Part shown: positions 17,690 to 27,372 of the stretch, piece after piece
Numbering within the stretch: the stretch's first letter is position 1
Layout of the letters: each line of letters starts with the position of its first letter
NCBI RefSeq assembly: GCF_001951155.1
Contig: NZ_CP016359.1
Coordinates: 2,194,001 to 2,258,000, forward strand
Source of the DNA: Christiangramia flava JLT2011
Lineage (GTDB): Bacteria; Bacteroidota; Bacteroidia; Flavobacteriales; Flavobacteriaceae
Direction: 5' to 3'
Length of the DNA: 64,000 bases
Program-made: the position numbers and the translations under genes
The notes under the pieces: generated by a model
What the model saw: the letters and a program-made list of their open reading frames with translations, nothing else
The model's database searches: none
What the model was told of the DNA's origin: nothing

Positions 17690-20600
17690 TTGAGGAACAA
17701 TTACCTGAAAATGTCTTTGCCGGTAAGGCTGACTTTCCTGATATTACTGGTTTATTGCATGGACGCTGCGGCGCAGGAAACTTCGCAGGATTCCACCAAG
17801 ACCGGTTTTGTCCTGGGCGAATTGTCCCTTCCCGATCCCGAAAGCATAGAATCTTTTTATGAATATGACCCTATCCTGGACCGTTATTTCTTTAAGGAGA
17901 AACTCGGCTCGATGAATCTGGGTCTGCCTTTGGTGCTCACTCCGGAAGAATACGAAGAAATGGTGCTTGACCAGGAGATGCGTAATTATTTTAAATTGAA
18001 GAACGATGCACTCACCGGAAGAAAAGAAGGTTCGGAAGATATTCAGCGGGATTTGTTGCCCGACTTTTACGTGAACAACAATTTCTTTGAAAGTATTTTC
18101 GGTGGAAGCGAGATCAATATTGTGCCACAGGGTTCAGTTGAAATGGATCTGGGCCTGCTCTATACCAAGCAGGATAATCCCGCTTTTTCACCCCGGAACC
18201 GTCGCAATCTGTCTTTTGATTTTGACCAGCGCATCAGTTTAAGCCTGTTGGGCCAGATCGGGGAAAGGCTTCAGGTTACTGCCAATTACGATACCGAATC
18301 AACCTTCGATTTTCAGAACCAGCTCAAACTGGAATACACTCCCAATGAGGATGATATCGTTCAGAAGATCGAGGTGGGTAACGTGAACATGCCACTGAAC
18401 AACGCCCTGATTCAGGGAGCGCAAAGTCTCTTTGGTTTCAAGACCCAGCTTCAGTTTGGAAAAACGACCGTGACTGGAGTCTTTTCAGAACAAAAATCGG
18501 AAAGAAGAACAGTGAACGTGGAAGGCGGCGCCACTGTAGAAGATTTTGAAAAATTCATCCTGGATTATGACCAGGATCGCCACTTCTTCCTCGCGCATTA
18601 CTTCCGTGATCATTATGACGGAGCGCTGCAGGATTACCCGTTCATCGATTCTAATATCCAGATCAAGCGTATCCAGGTATGGATCACGAACAGGACCAAT
18701 AATATTCAAAACTTAACCGATACCCGCAATATTGTGGCGATCCAGGATCTTGGGGAAACCGATGTTCCGGGGAATATCGGGCTCGCTACCGTTCCCGGCG
18801 GATTCTTTAATCAGCCTGCCGGTTCGTTCCCTGACAACCCGAACAACGATTTCAACCCCTTCGGGATTACCGGCGTGGGGGAATCGGTGCTTACACCGGC
18901 AATTCGCGATATCGCTACGGTTGATAATGGCTTTGGCGGGGTGACGGTTTCCGAAGGGACCGATTATGTGAAGCTGGAAAATGCCAGGCAGCTGAAACCA
19001 AACGAATATACGGTCAATTCTCAGCTAGGATATATTTCCCTGAACCAGCGCCTGAGCAACGACGAGGTGTTGGCGGTAGCCTTTCAGTATACGATTAATG
19101 GCGAGGTATACCAGGTGGGAGAATTTGCCAATGATGGTGTAAATTCCACCAGTACCACAGATCAGGAGGAACCGCAGCAGGGTACCAATCCGCGGGCTAA
19201 CCAGAACCTCGTGGTGAAATTGCTGAAAAGTACAATTACTAATGTGAACGAGCCGGTTTGGGACCTGATGATGAAAAACATTTACAGTCTTGGGGCCTAC
19301 CAGTTGGAGCGGGAAGATTTCCGAATGAATATTCTCTATACCGATCCGCAACCGCTGAATTATATCAAGCCCGCTGAGGGAACGACCCTGCCAGCTGATG
19401 TGGCTGATACTCCGCTTTTACGCGTTTTCAGGTTAGACCAGCTGAATACGAACAATGACCCGATCAAGGGAGGGGATGGTTTCTTTGATTACGTTCCGCA
19501 GATAACGATCGATCCACAGAATGGAAATGTGATCTTTACCACGGTGGAACCCTTCGGAAGCTGGCTCTTTCAGAAGCTGGATGACAACCCGAACGGCGGA
19601 ACCGAAGATTATGATATTCCGGAAACCTGGAACCAGAACCAGCAGAAGTACGTGTTCCGTTCCATGTATGAAACCACCAAAACCCAGGCGGAACAGCTGG
19701 ATGCTGATAAGAACAAATTTCAGTTAAAAGGCCGGTACAAATCAGCTGAAGTGGAGGGGATTCCAATCGGTTTTAACCTGCCCCCAGGATCAGTCACCGT
19801 GACTGCCGGTGGTCGTGTGCTCCAGGAAGGCGTGGATTACGTGGTAAATTATGAGCTGGGCCGTGTCCAGATCCTGGACGAAGCCTTGCTGGCTTCCGAT
19901 ATCCCGATCCAGGTCAATACGGAGAACAATGCGCTGTTCGGCCAGCAAACCAAACGTTTTACCGGGATCAATGTGGAGCATCAGTTCAATGAAAATTTCC
20001 TGATTGGCGGTACTTTTATCAACCTGAAGGAGCGGCCCTTAACTCAAAAGGCGAATTACAGTTACGAGCCGATCAATAATACCATTCTTGGTTTCAACCT
20101 GAATTACAGTACAGAAGTTCCATTTTTGACCAGGCTGGTCAATAAACTGCCTAATATCGATACCGATGTGCAATCGAACGTTTCCGTGCGTGGGGAATTT
20201 GCGTATTTACTGCCCGGACAGCCCAACCTGAGTGATTTTGACGGAAAGGCAACAACTTATATTGATGATTTTGAGGCGGCACAGACCAGTATAGATATTA
20301 ACAATCCGTTGAGCTGGGAGCTTTCCAGTGCGCCTATTGGTTTCGGGGGAGAGCGTGCCAACGGGGAGCTTGCCGCGGGTTACAAACGTGGAAAACTTTC
20401 CTGGTATACCATCGACCCTATTTTTTACAGCAATAGAAGGCCTGCGGGAATTTCAGATTCTGATATCTCCACCTATGCGGCCAGAAGAGTGGCCCTGAGC
20501 GAGATTTTCCCGAATACCGATGTAGTGCAGGGGCAACCTCAGGTCGTTTATACGATGGACGTGAATTATGATCCTACCGAACGTGGACCCTACAATTTCA

Positions 20601-23600
20601 ACCCGTCGGCCAACGGCAGCAATTCGATCCCCAATCCGCGTGATAATTTCGGGGGGATCATGCGTTCGATCAATACCACCAATTTTGAACAATCTAACGT
20701 CGAGTATATCCAGTTCTGGGTAATGGACCCGTATATTTATGCTGAAAATGCTTCGAACGGGCCCGGAACCATTCACTTCAACCTCGGAAATATTTCCGAA
20801 GATGTGCTGAAAGACGGCAGAAAACAATATGAAAACGGACTTCCGGAAGGCGAGGATAATACCAGTGTGATCAGTACGGCTTTCGGGCAGGTCCCGGCAG
20901 ACCAGTCCCTGGTGTATGCGTTTGATACGGAAGGGCAGGCGAGGGTCAACCAGGATGCCGGTTATGACGGGTTGCTGGATACGGAGGAAGCAGTGCAGTT
21001 TCCGAATTTTGGCTCTTTGGAAGACCCTGCCGCTGATAACTATACCTATTTCCTGAATACCGAAGGAAACATCCTCCAGCGCTATCGCAATTATAACGGG
21101 ACTCAGGGCAACTCGCCAACTGACGTAACCGATACCAATCGTGGAAATACCACCCTTCCCACGGCGGAAGATATTAACCGCGATAATACGATGAATACCA
21201 TCAATAGTTATTTTGATTACGAAGTGCCATTCTTCCGTGGGATGAATATCGAAAATAACCGGTATATCACCGATGTGAAAGAGATCACCACAACCCTTCG
21301 AAATGGGCAGCAGTTGCCGGTGAGATGGATTCAGTTCAAAGTGCCGATTTTCGAACCTACCGATGCGATTGGTGGAATTGCTGATTTTAGATCGATCAGG
21401 TTTATCAGGATGTTTTTGACCGATTTTGAGAACCCTATCCTGCTAAGATTTGGAACGATGGACCTGGTTCGTGGAGATTACCGACGCTACACGCAGAGCC
21501 TCATCGAAGAAGACGGGCAACAGGAAAACCCGAATACCTTATTTGAAGTGAAGGCGGTGAACATAGAAGAAAATGAGAATCGCCAGCCTATTCCTTATGT
21601 GTTGCCTCCGGGTGTTCGCCGCGAGCAGTTGTATGAAAATAACACCAATATTCGGCAGAACGAACAGTCCCTGTCTTTGACGACCTGTGATCTGCAGCCC
21701 CAGGATGCACGTGGTGTTTACAAGAATTTCCAGGTAGACATGCGCCAGTACAAAAATCTGGAGATGTTCCTGCATGCCGAATCGCTGCCAAATCGCCAGC
21801 CATTGAAAGATGGGCAATTGGTAGCTTTTGTTCGTATGGGAACTGATTTTACCGATAACTATTACCAGATAGAAATTCCGCTTTCGCCAACACAATTTGG
21901 GGCAAGCACGGCTGATGAGATCTGGCCTGAAATCAATAACCTGAACCTGGACCTGGATCTGCTTCAGCAGGTCAAAACAAGTGTGTTGGGTGATCCTTCC
22001 CTGATCTCTACGGAATTGAATTTCTTTACTGAAGACCTGCTGGAGATCGATGCCGAAGCACCTTACGAAATGGGGAAATTGCGATTGGGTATAAAAGGGA
22101 ATCCGAGTTTTGGGAATATCAGGCTGCTGATGCTGGGCGTGAAGAACGGAACTTCTACCAACGGGGTAACCGACGTTTGCGGGGAAGTTTGGTTCAATGA
22201 ATTGCGACTTTCTGATCTCAAGAACGAAGGAGGTTGGGCCGGGGTGGTGAGCGTTGACGGGAATCTGGCTGATTTTGCAAATGTTTCAGCTACCGGAAGA
22301 AGGAGTACCGTAGGCTTCGGTAGTATCGAGCAGGGGCCAAACCAGCGTAGTCGGGAGGATCTTCAGCAGTACGATTTTGTGACCAACGTGAATATGGGGC
22401 AACTGCTTCCGAAGAAATGGGGGATTAAAGTGCCGGTGAATTATTCCAGGGGCGAAGAACTGATCACGCCTAAATACGACCAGGAATACCTGGATGTGGA
22501 ACTGGATACCAGGCTGGCGAATATCGAAGATAACACCGAAAGGGAACGCGTTAAAAAGCAATCTCAGTCGTATACGAAACGACAAAGCGTGAACGTGATC
22601 GGCTTGCGAAAAGAACGAACCGGAGATAAAAAGCCAATGCCTTATGATGTGGAAAATTTCACGTTCTCTTCCTCATACAACCAGGTGGAACATCGGGATT
22701 TTGAGATTGAACAGAGTGTGGATCAAAGCGTAAGATTAGGCGGAACCTACGAATATAGTTTCCCGGAAAAGAAACTCGAACCTCTGCGCAAAATTGCCAT
22801 TCTGGACAGCAGTGATTACCTGGCGATCTTCAGGGATTTCAATTTCAATTATCTGCCTACAAATATCAATGCCAGTACTAATATTTTCAGGCAGTACAAT
22901 GAACAGAAATTCCGTTCGCTGGAGCTTTCCACAAACGATATCGGTATCCCAACGCTGTACCAGCGAAATTATCTTTTCGACTGGCAGTATGGGGTGAATT
23001 ACAACCTCACACGTTCGCTGAGTTTCTCTTTTAACGCCAGCAATAACCGCATCATCCGGAACTATATTGATGAAGATGGTTTTGCTGACAATACGGTGGG
23101 TATCTGGAATGATTTCTTCAATATTGGGAATCCTGATATTCATTATCAAACGCTGCAGGTAAACTATGAAGTGCCATTTCAGAAGATACCAGCCTTAAAA
23201 TTCATCAAGGCTACGTATTCTTACACCGGGGATTTCCAGTGGCAGCGTGGATCGAGGATATACCAGACGCTGGAAAATATCCCGAATATTGGGAACAGTG
23301 TACAGAATTCCAATTCTCACCAGGTCAATGCCAGTTTGAACTTGCAGGATTTGTACAATTATGTGGGGCTGGTGGAGAAAAAACCAAAGAAGGTTGGAAC
23401 CAGTATCCAGGAACGCAGCCGGGGAGTTCCTAGTATTGGTCCACCAGATCAACAACGGCAGCAGGAACAGAAACCTGAAGTCGCTCCAAAATCTGATGCC
23501 AACAAAGGTTTCAACACCCTGGTAAAGATCGTTACCGGGGTAAAAACCCTGCAGGTGAATTACCGAAACAGTCGCGGGATCTTTTTGCCTGGGTACTTGC

Positions 23601-24853
23601 CAAGCGTTGGTTTCATGGGCACTACCAGGCCTACTTTTGGTTTCACGCTTGGTTTCCAGGACGAGATCAGGTATATGGCCGCTGAAAGGGGCTGGCTTAC
23701 GCTTTTCCAGAATTTCAACCAGCAGTATACTTCCGTGGAAAATGAGCAGCTGGATGCACAGGCCACGATCGATCTGCTTCCAGACTTGACCATTGAAGTG
23801 ACCGGCAGAAAAAATTATTCCGAGAATTTTTCAGAAAATTACCGCATAGACCCGGTAAGTCTGGAATACCAGGCCTTAACGCCTTATACCTATGGGAATT
23901 TCAATATTTCCACCATTTTGATCAAAACCGCGTTTAATCAAACTACGGAAATTTCTTCAGAAACCTTTGAAACCTTCCGGCAGAACAGGCTGGAAATTGC
24001 TCGCAGACTGGCTGCAGAAAGAGGCCTGGACCCGAACGAGGTTGATGAGGAAGGTTACCCGGATGGGATTGGAAAAAGCAACCAGGCGGTGCTGCTTCCT
24101 GCATTTATTGCGGCCTACACCGGCGCAGATCCCGGTAGTATCAAGCTTGGACCTTTCAGGAACACGCCTTTACCAAACTGGAATGTTAAATATACCGGGC
24201 TCATGCGTATCAAATGGTTCCGGGACAATTTCAGAAGATTCTCGATCAACCATGGGTATCGATCAGATTATACGCTGAACCAGTACCAGACGAACCTGGA
24301 TTACGATCCGCAGAATACCGAAGAGCGCAACCAGGCGGGAGATTTCAAGAACCCTATTCTGTATTCTAACGTGGTACTGACCGAATTATTCACGCCGCTT
24401 GCACGCGTGGATTTTGAGACCAAAGATAACATCCAGATACTGGCGCAGATGGAAAAAGACCGCTCCCTGGCCTTCAGTTTCGACAATAACTTATTGACAG
24501 AATACTCCGGAAATGAATACACTCTTGGTTTGGGTTACAGGCTGAAAGACCTGAAAATCGTGACAAATTTGGGCGGAAACCGAAGGGTTTTGAGCAGCGA
24601 TCTGAATTTCAAGGCTGATGTCTCCTATAGAAAGAACAGGACTATTGTTCGCTACCTGGATCTTTCGAATAACCAGACGATATCCGGGCAGGACATCTGG
24701 GCCATCAATTTCACGACAGATTATGCACTTACCAGGAACCTGACCGCACGTTTCTACTACGATCACAGTTTCTCGAAATATGCTGTTTCCACGGCCTTCC
24801 CGCAAACCACGATTCGCTCTGGCTTTACGCTTATCTATAATTTCGGAAATTAA
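17690..24853 (+). CDS. sprA: SprA, giant outer-membrane translocon of type IX secretion and gliding
   Basis: A 2387-residue outer-membrane protein, the expected size for SprA. A signal peptide ends near DAAAQE (about residue 28). The body has long stretches of alternating polar and aromatic residues typical of very wide beta barrels, with repeated surface-loop acidic segments, and ends in an aromatic/Phe strand (TLIYNFGN). The family is known from F. johnsoniae to form a 36-strand pore through which T9SS cargo and gliding adhesins pass. I take TTG 17690, five bases after ruvA, because it gives a basic MRNNYLK leader; ATG 17711 is the alternative and leaves a usable signal peptide. No terminator is visible after it. 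The gene is intact with no frameshift. Confidence 0.95.
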   Translation: MRNNYLKMSLPVRLTFLILLVYCMDAAAQETSQDSTKTGFVLGELSLPDPESIESFYEYDPILDRYFFKEKLGSMNLGLPLVLTPEEYEEMVLDQEMRNYFKLKNDALTGRKEGSEDIQRDLLPDFYVNNNFFESIFGGSEINIVPQGSVEMDLGLLYTKQDNPAFSPRNRRNLSFDFDQRISLSLLGQIGERLQVTANYDTESTFDFQNQLKLEYTPNEDDIVQKIEVGNVNMPLNNALIQGAQSLFGFKTQLQFGKTTVTGVFSEQKSERRTVNVEGGATVEDFEKFILDYDQDRHFFLAHYFRDHYDGALQDYPFIDSNIQIKRIQVWITNRTNNIQNLTDTRNIVAIQDLGETDVPGNIGLATVPGGFFNQPAGSFPDNPNNDFNPFGITGVGESVLTPAIRDIATVDNGFGGVTVSEGTDYVKLENARQLKPNEYTVNSQLGYISLNQRLSNDEVLAVAFQYTINGEVYQVGEFANDGVNSTSTTDQEEPQQGTNPRANQNLVVKLLKSTITNVNEPVWDLMMKNIYSLGAYQLEREDFRMNILYTDPQPLNYIKPAEGTTLPADVADTPLLRVFRLDQLNTNNDPIKGGDGFFDYVPQITIDPQNGNVIFTTVEPFGSWLFQKLDDNPNGGTEDYDIPETWNQNQQKYVFRSMYETTKTQAEQLDADKNKFQLKGRYKSAEVEGIPIGFNLPPGSVTVTAGGRVLQEGVDYVVNYELGRVQILDEALLASDIPIQVNTENNALFGQQTKRFTGINVEHQFNENFLIGGTFINLKERPLTQKANYSYEPINNTILGFNLNYSTEVPFLTRLVNKLPNIDTDVQSNVSVRGEFAYLLPGQPNLSDFDGKATTYIDDFEAAQTSIDINNPLSWELSSAPIGFGGERANGELAAGYKRGKLSWYTIDPIFYSNRRPAGISDSDISTYAARRVALSEIFPNTDVVQGQPQVVYTMDVNYDPTERGPYNFNPSANGSNSIPNPRDNFGGIMRSINTTNFEQSNVEYIQFWVMDPYIYAENASNGPGTIHFNLGNISEDVLKDGRKQYENGLPEGEDNTSVISTAFGQVPADQSLVYAFDTEGQARVNQDAGYDGLLDTEEAVQFPNFGSLEDPAADNYTYFLNTEGNILQRYRNYNGTQGNSPTDVTDTNRGNTTLPTAEDINRDNTMNTINSYFDYEVPFFRGMNIENNRYITDVKEITTTLRNGQQLPVRWIQFKVPIFEPTDAIGGIADFRSIRFIRMFLTDFENPILLRFGTMDLVRGDYRRYTQSLIEEDGQQENPNTLFEVKAVNIEENENRQPIPYVLPPGVRREQLYENNTNIRQNEQSLSLTTCDLQPQDARGVYKNFQVDMRQYKNLEMFLHAESLPNRQPLKDGQLVAFVRMGTDFTDNYYQIEIPLSPTQFGASTADEIWPEINNLNLDLDLLQQVKTSVLGDPSLISTELNFFTEDLLEIDAEAPYEMGKLRLGIKGNPSFGNIRLLMLGVKNGTSTNGVTDVCGEVWFNELRLSDLKNEGGWAGVVSVDGNLADFANVSATGRRSTVGFGSIEQGPNQRSREDLQQYDFVTNVNMGQLLPKKWGIKVPVNYSRGEELITPKYDQEYLDVELDTRLANIEDNTERERVKKQSQSYTKRQSVNVIGLRKERTGDKKPMPYDVENFTFSSSYNQVEHRDFEIEQSVDQSVRLGGTYEYSFPEKKLEPLRKIAILDSSDYLAIFRDFNFNYLPTNINASTNIFRQYNEQKFRSLELSTNDIGIPTLYQRNYLFDWQYGVNYNLTRSLSFSFNASNNRIIRNYIDEDGFADNTVGIWNDFFNIGNPDIHYQTLQVNYEVPFQKIPALKFIKATYSYTGDFQWQRGSRIYQTLENIPNIGNSVQNSNSHQVNASLNLQDLYNYVGLVEKKPKKVGTSIQERSRGVPSIGPPDQQRQQEQKPEVAPKSDANKGFNTLVKIVTGVKTLQVNYRNSRGIFLPGYLPSVGFMGTTRPTFGFTLGFQDEIRYMAAERGWLTLFQNFNQQYTSVENEQLDAQATIDLLPDLTIEVTGRKNYSENFSENYRIDPVSLEYQALTPYTYGNFNISTILIKTAFNQTTEISSETFETFRQNRLEIARRLAAERGLDPNEVDEEGYPDGIGKSNQAVLLPAFIAAYTGADPGSIKLGPFRNTPLPNWNVKYTGLMRIKWFRDNFRRFSINHGYRSDYTLNQYQTNLDYDPQNTEERNQAGDFKNPILYSNVVLTELFTPLARVDFETKDNIQILAQMEKDRSLAFSFDNNLLTEYSGNEYTLGLGYRLKDLKIVTNLGGNRRVLSSDLNFKADVSYRKNRTIVRYLDLSNNQTISGQDIWAINFTTDYALTRNLTARFYYDHSFSKYAVSTAFPQTTIRSGFTLIYNFGN

Positions 24854-24863
24854 CGCAGGCTTA

Positions 24864-24894
24864 TTTGAACAATTCAGCTAAAAAATTAACTTTG
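24864..24894 (+). promoter_or_regulatory. Promoter for gcvH
   Basis: TTTG (24864-24867), a 19-base spacer and TAACTTTG (24887-24894) form a full match to the Bacteroidota primary sigma consensus, ending 19 bases before the gcvH ATG. It is one of the best such matches in the window. Confidence 0.75.
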
Positions 24895-24913
24895 CTTCAT
24901 ATAATTTGAAACG

Positions 24914-25294
24914 ATGAACATTCCACAAGAATTAAAGTACACTAAAGACCACGAGTGGGTTCGTGTAGAAGGTGATGTCGCAACCATTGGTGTGACCGAT
25001 TTTGCTCAGGGAGAGCTTGGCGATATCGTCTACGTTGAGGTAGAAACCCTGGATGACACCCTCGAAAAAGAAGAGGTTTTCGGTACGGTTGAGGCCGTGA
25101 AGACCGTTTCAGACCTTTTTATGCCGGTTTCCGGTGAGATCGTGGAGTTTAACGATAGCCTGGAAGACGAGCCTGAGAAGGTGAACGATGATCCTTACGG
25201 TGAAGGCTGGATGATCAAAGTAAAACTTTCAGACCCTTCTGAAGTGGATTCATTACTAACTGCTGAACAATATCAGGAAGTAATTGGTAGCTAG
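24914..25294 (+). CDS. gcvH: GcvH, lipoyl carrier protein of the glycine cleavage system
   Basis: A 126-residue protein of standard length. The lipoyl attachment site is K63 in the EAVKTVSD context. It shuttles the aminomethyl group between the P, T and L proteins during glycine breakdown. The other gcv genes are not nearby, as is usual in flavobacteria. It has its own promoter, and its 3' end overlaps the start of the VanZ-like gene by 11 bases if TTG 25284 is used there, suggesting coupled translation. Confidence 0.97.
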   Translation: MNIPQELKYTKDHEWVRVEGDVATIGVTDFAQGELGDIVYVEVETLDDTLEKEEVFGTVEAVKTVSDLFMPVSGEIVEFNDSLEDEPEKVNDDPYGEGWMIKVKLSDPSEVDSLLTAEQYQEVIGS

Positions 25295-25679
25295 AATTTT
25301 TTTTATTCTTGCGGCTGCCTATACTGGTTTGATCACCTGGCTTTCCTTAACGCACCTGGGAAAAATCAGTATAGGCGGATTCAATCCTACCGATAAAATG
25401 CTCCACGCCGGAGCATATTTATTTTTGATGCTTTTGTGGAAGTCTTACTTCATCTTCCGAAATGAAAAAAATGAAGCGTACCGGTCTAATTTACTGTGGG
25501 TTGGATTAGGCTGTGTTCTTTTTGGTATGTTAATTGAGGTTCTTCAGGGAACGATGACCAGTTACCGGACTCCTGATTGGTGGGATGTGCTCGCCAATTC
25601 TACCGGAATTGCCATTGCTGCCCTGTTTTTGATCGTTCTGGCGCCGAAGATCATCAACTGGAAACAGAAGATCGTATAA
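25284..25679 (+). CDS. VanZ-like family membrane protein
   Basis: A 131-residue protein with four hydrophobic helices. Its sequence fits the VanZ-like family: conserved [13 protein letters not shown] in the second helix and [24 protein letters not shown] near the C-terminus, with Asp and His or Gln residues within the membrane. The biochemical role of these proteins is unsettled outside of teicoplanin resistance. The start is taken as TTG 25284, inside the end of gcvH; no ATG precedes the first helix. The frequent pairing with gcvH in flavobacteria, as I recall it, is probably only operon co-location. It ends 22 bases before the first TonB-like gene. Confidence 0.85.
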   Translation: MVARIFFILAAAYTGLITWLSLTHLGKISIGGFNPTDKMLHAGAYLFLMLLWKSYFIFRNEKNEAYRSNLLWVGLGCVLFGMLIEVLQGTMTSYRTPDWWDVLANSTGIAIAALFLIVLAPKIINWKQKIV

Positions 25680-25701
25680 CCTTTATTAACTAATCTTTAT
25701 T

Positions 25702-26421
25702 ATGAAACCCAAGAAAAACCCGAAAGCCGACCTTAATCGGAGGTGGGTGCTATTCCTTCAAATAGGGCTCATTATTGTTCTTTTCTTAACCCTTCAGGCG
25801 ATCGAATGGGAAACTTCGGTGGCCAAACCAGCCGATACTTCCGGTCTTACTCCGAAAATAATTATGGAAGAAACCCCGCCTGCTACTATTACTCCAGAAA
25901 CTACCCCACCACCGCCACCTCCAAAAATGCTGATAGATAAGATCGAGCCTATCGAAGATGATGAGCTAGATAAAGAAGATGCGACCCTTTCTACTGATTT
26001 GGAGTTTGATGAAATCTCGGAAGTGATAGACATCGTAGATCCAGACGACCCGGAAGATATTATCTACAATGTCTTGGGTGTGGAAGAAGTGCCGCTTTTC
26101 CCAGGTTGCGATGCCTTGGCTTCAAATGAAAAGCGAAAAGCCTGTCTCAATGATAAAGTGAATAGTTTTGTGACTAAAAATTTCAACACAGGGATAGGTG
26201 AAGACCTGAATCTTACTGGTACGAATCTTGTGCTGGTTATGTTCACAGTGGATACCCAGGGTAAAATTACCGATATCAAGACCCGTGCTCCCCATCCCAG
26301 GCTGGAAGAAGAAGCCAGGCGGGTGATCAACAAATTGCCGAAAATGGAACCCGGCAGGCAGGGAGGAAAAGCGGTGCCGGTACAGTATTCTATTCCGATC
26401 AGGTTTCGGATTCAGGACTGA
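25702..26421 (+). CDS. TonB-like energy transducer, first tandem copy
   Basis: A 239-residue protein with a short basic cytoplasmic N-terminus (MKPKKNPKADLNRRW), one membrane helix (~residues 16-33), a Pro/Thr-rich spacer (including TPPPPPP), a long acidic stretch and a C-terminal TonB-type domain (residues ~130-239). The C-terminal domain has a FPGC-x11-C cysteine pair and ends with LPKMEPGRQGGKAVPVQYS. TonB proteins span the periplasm to deliver proton-motive energy to outer-membrane receptors. No exbB or exbD lies in the window, so it must pair with motor proteins encoded elsewhere. The next gene is a close paralogue in the same orientation. Confidence 0.88.
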   Translation: MKPKKNPKADLNRRWVLFLQIGLIIVLFLTLQAIEWETSVAKPADTSGLTPKIIMEETPPATITPETTPPPPPPKMLIDKIEPIEDDELDKEDATLSTDLEFDEISEVIDIVDPDDPEDIIYNVLGVEEVPLFPGCDALASNEKRKACLNDKVNSFVTKNFNTGIGEDLNLTGTNLVLVMFTVDTQGKITDIKTRAPHPRLEEEARRVINKLPKMEPGRQGGKAVPVQYSIPIRFRIQD

Positions 26422-26532
26422 AAATGATCCGCTTAACGAGAGATGTGATGATTAATTACTTATTCTCTTGTGATAAATTTAATTTTTTAGAAAAAATCTT
26501 TATTTTAGCAACCCTTAATAATACTAAGCATT

Positions 26533-27255
26533 ATGGAACCGAAGAAAAATCCTAAAGCTGATCTGAACAAAAACCGTGTTCTTTTCCTTCAGCTGGGTCT
26601 TATCGTTGTACTGTTCATTACTTGGCAGGCAATCGAGTGGAAGACGTACGATCCCGACCAAATTGATATTGGACAGGTAAATATGGACGCTCTAGATGAA
26701 GAGGATGTGCCAATTACTGAAATGCAGAATACGCCTCCACCACCGCCACCGCCACCTCCAGCACCTGAAGTAATTGAAGTTGTTGAAGATGAGGAAGAAG
26801 TGGAAGAAGACGAGATCCAGTCTACTGAAACTAACCTGGACGAGATCGTTGAGGTAGAAGAAGTAGTGGAAGCTCCGGTAGAAGAAGAGGTAGAAGACGT
26901 TCCTTTTGCGGTTATTGAGGATGTGCCGATCTTCCCTGGTTGTGAGAAATTTTCGAACAACAATGAGCGTAAGAAATGTATGAGTGAGAAAATCTCGAAT
27001 TACGTGAATAAAGAATTTGATACTGATCTTGGTGCAGAACTTGGTTTAACGGGAATCAACCGTGTAATCGTGCAGTTCCGTATCGATGAGAAAGGTAATA
27101 TTGGTCAGGTAAGAGCTCGTGCTCCCCACCCAAGACTGGAACAGGAGGCTGCGCGAGTGATCAACAGCCTTCCTAAAATGAAGCCTGGTAAGCAGCGAGG
27201 AAAAGCTGTTGGGGTAATGTACTCTTTGCCGATCGCTTTCAAAGTTCAGGACTAA
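26533..27255 (+). CDS. TonB-like energy transducer, second tandem copy
   Basis: A 240-residue paralogue of the preceding gene, with the same layout: MEPKKNPKADLNKNR N-terminus, one helix, a Pro run of nine residues interrupted by Ala, a very acidic Glu/Val-rich linker (~residues 75-125) and a TonB C-terminal domain with FPGC-x11-C and LPKMKPGKQRGKAV. The linkers diverge far more than the N-terminal helix and C-terminal domain, as expected after an old tandem duplication. The 111-base gap before it is A/T-rich with a near-consensus TATTTTAG, so it may have its own promoter. A strong terminator follows. Confidence 0.9.
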   Translation: MEPKKNPKADLNKNRVLFLQLGLIVVLFITWQAIEWKTYDPDQIDIGQVNMDALDEEDVPITEMQNTPPPPPPPPPAPEVIEVVEDEEEVEEDEIQSTETNLDEIVEVEEVVEAPVEEEVEDVPFAVIEDVPIFPGCEKFSNNNERKKCMSEKISNYVNKEFDTDLGAELGLTGINRVIVQFRIDEKGNIGQVRARAPHPRLEQEAARVINSLPKMKPGKQRGKAVGVMYSLPIAFKVQD

Positions 27256-27277
27256 GATCATCCATAATGATATTATC

Positions 27278-27306
27278 AAATCCCGGTTTTGCCGGGATTT
27301 TTTATT
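27278..27306 (+). terminator. Rho-independent terminator after the TonB-like pair
   Basis: A perfect nine-base stem (AAATCCCGG with CCGGGATTT), loop TTTTG, followed by a T-run. It separates the TonB-like pair from the RemB-like gene, which therefore needs its own promoter in the ~65 bases that follow. Confidence 0.9.
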
Positions 27307-27372
27307 TTCGCTTACTTCGCTTTCAGAAAAAATGTATATTACGATCGCTTTGAAATAAAGGCCCCAGAGGAT

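Noticed and set aside
26732..26770. CCACC/GCC tandem tract as a microsatellite
   Set aside because: It encodes the Pro-rich spacer of a TonB-like protein in frame; codons vary, so it is protein-level selection, not a repeat element.
27289..27372. Upstream extension of the RemB-like protein
   Set aside because: It translates the terminator T-run; the signal peptide starts at ATG 27373.
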